From an uncultured Sphingomonadales bacterium (GTDB lineage: Bacteria > Pseudomonadota > Alphaproteobacteria > Sphingomonadales > Sphingomonadaceae), in contig CAIKKO010000267.1 in assembly GCA_903828025.1 (NCBI GenBank), positions 1 to 13,982 on the forward strand: a stretch of DNA of 13,982 nucleotides, in the 5' to 3' direction. Under the pieces are notes generated by a model. That model saw nothing but the letters and a program-made list of their open reading frames with translations. It was not told where the DNA came from and did not search any database. Shown here piece after piece: positions 13,982 through 13,982 of this stretch. The position numbers and the translations under genes were made by a program. Each line of letters opens with the position of its first letter. Positions within the stretch are counted from its first letter, which is position 1.

Positions 13982-13982
13982 C

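Noticed and set aside
1..13982. Defence system, prophage, CRISPR or mobile element
   Set aside because: No repeats with spacers, no integrase, transposase, phage or nuclease-like proteins, and uniform base composition. The novelty, if any, is metabolic and regulatory.

Overview
The window is GC-rich, densely coding DNA, most likely from an alphaproteobacterium of the Sphingomonadaceae (Novosphingobium/Sphingobium-like). The grounds are a protein that reads as LigC of the protocatechuate 4,5-cleavage pathway, a lignostilbene-dioxygenase-like carotenoid oxygenase, a large sphingomonad-style TonB-dependent receptor, and several SnoaL/NTF2-like proteins of the kind found in sphingomonad aromatic-catabolism clusters. 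I saw no RNA genes, insertion sequences or CRISPR, and no gap of 300 bases or more without a gene.

Layout. (1) Positions 1-1660, minus strand: a tightly overlapping operon of two SnoaL-like proteins and an aldehyde dehydrogenase that runs off the left edge. (2) 1681-4260: a TonB-dependent receptor (minus) with its own intrinsic terminator. It is divergent from a MarR-family regulator (plus, 4390-4914). (3) 4892-5605: a third SnoaL-like protein (minus), divergent from an MFS transporter/short-chain dehydrogenase pair (plus, 5719-8222). (4) 8295-9696, plus: a Tat-exported dienelactone-hydrolase-like protein and a stand-alone BLUF blue-light photoreceptor. (5) 13949 down to 9704, minus: LigC, a CmcJ/NvfI-family putative Fe(II)/2-oxoglutarate oxygenase, a lignostilbene-dioxygenase-like oxygenase and an NmrA-type NAD(P)-binding protein.

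How the genes may work together (inference). The receptor would bring an aromatic compound, perhaps a lignin-derived dimer, across the outer membrane, and the MFS protein would carry a product across the inner membrane. A SnoaL-like protein, by analogy with the diarylpropane gamma-formaldehyde lyases LdpA/LsdE, could make a stilbene that the carotenoid oxygenase cleaves to aromatic aldehydes. The aldehyde dehydrogenase would oxidise these to acids, and LigC oxidises the ring-cleavage product of protocatechuate.

The most interesting signal is a 14-bp dyad of form CTAnCR-nn-TGTTAG. It occurs in the promoter of the SnoaL/ALDH operon, in the receptor/MarR intergenic region and just before the carotenoid oxygenase. 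A degenerate copy lies between the third SnoaL gene and the MFS gene. This is what a small regulon controlled by the local MarR protein would look like.
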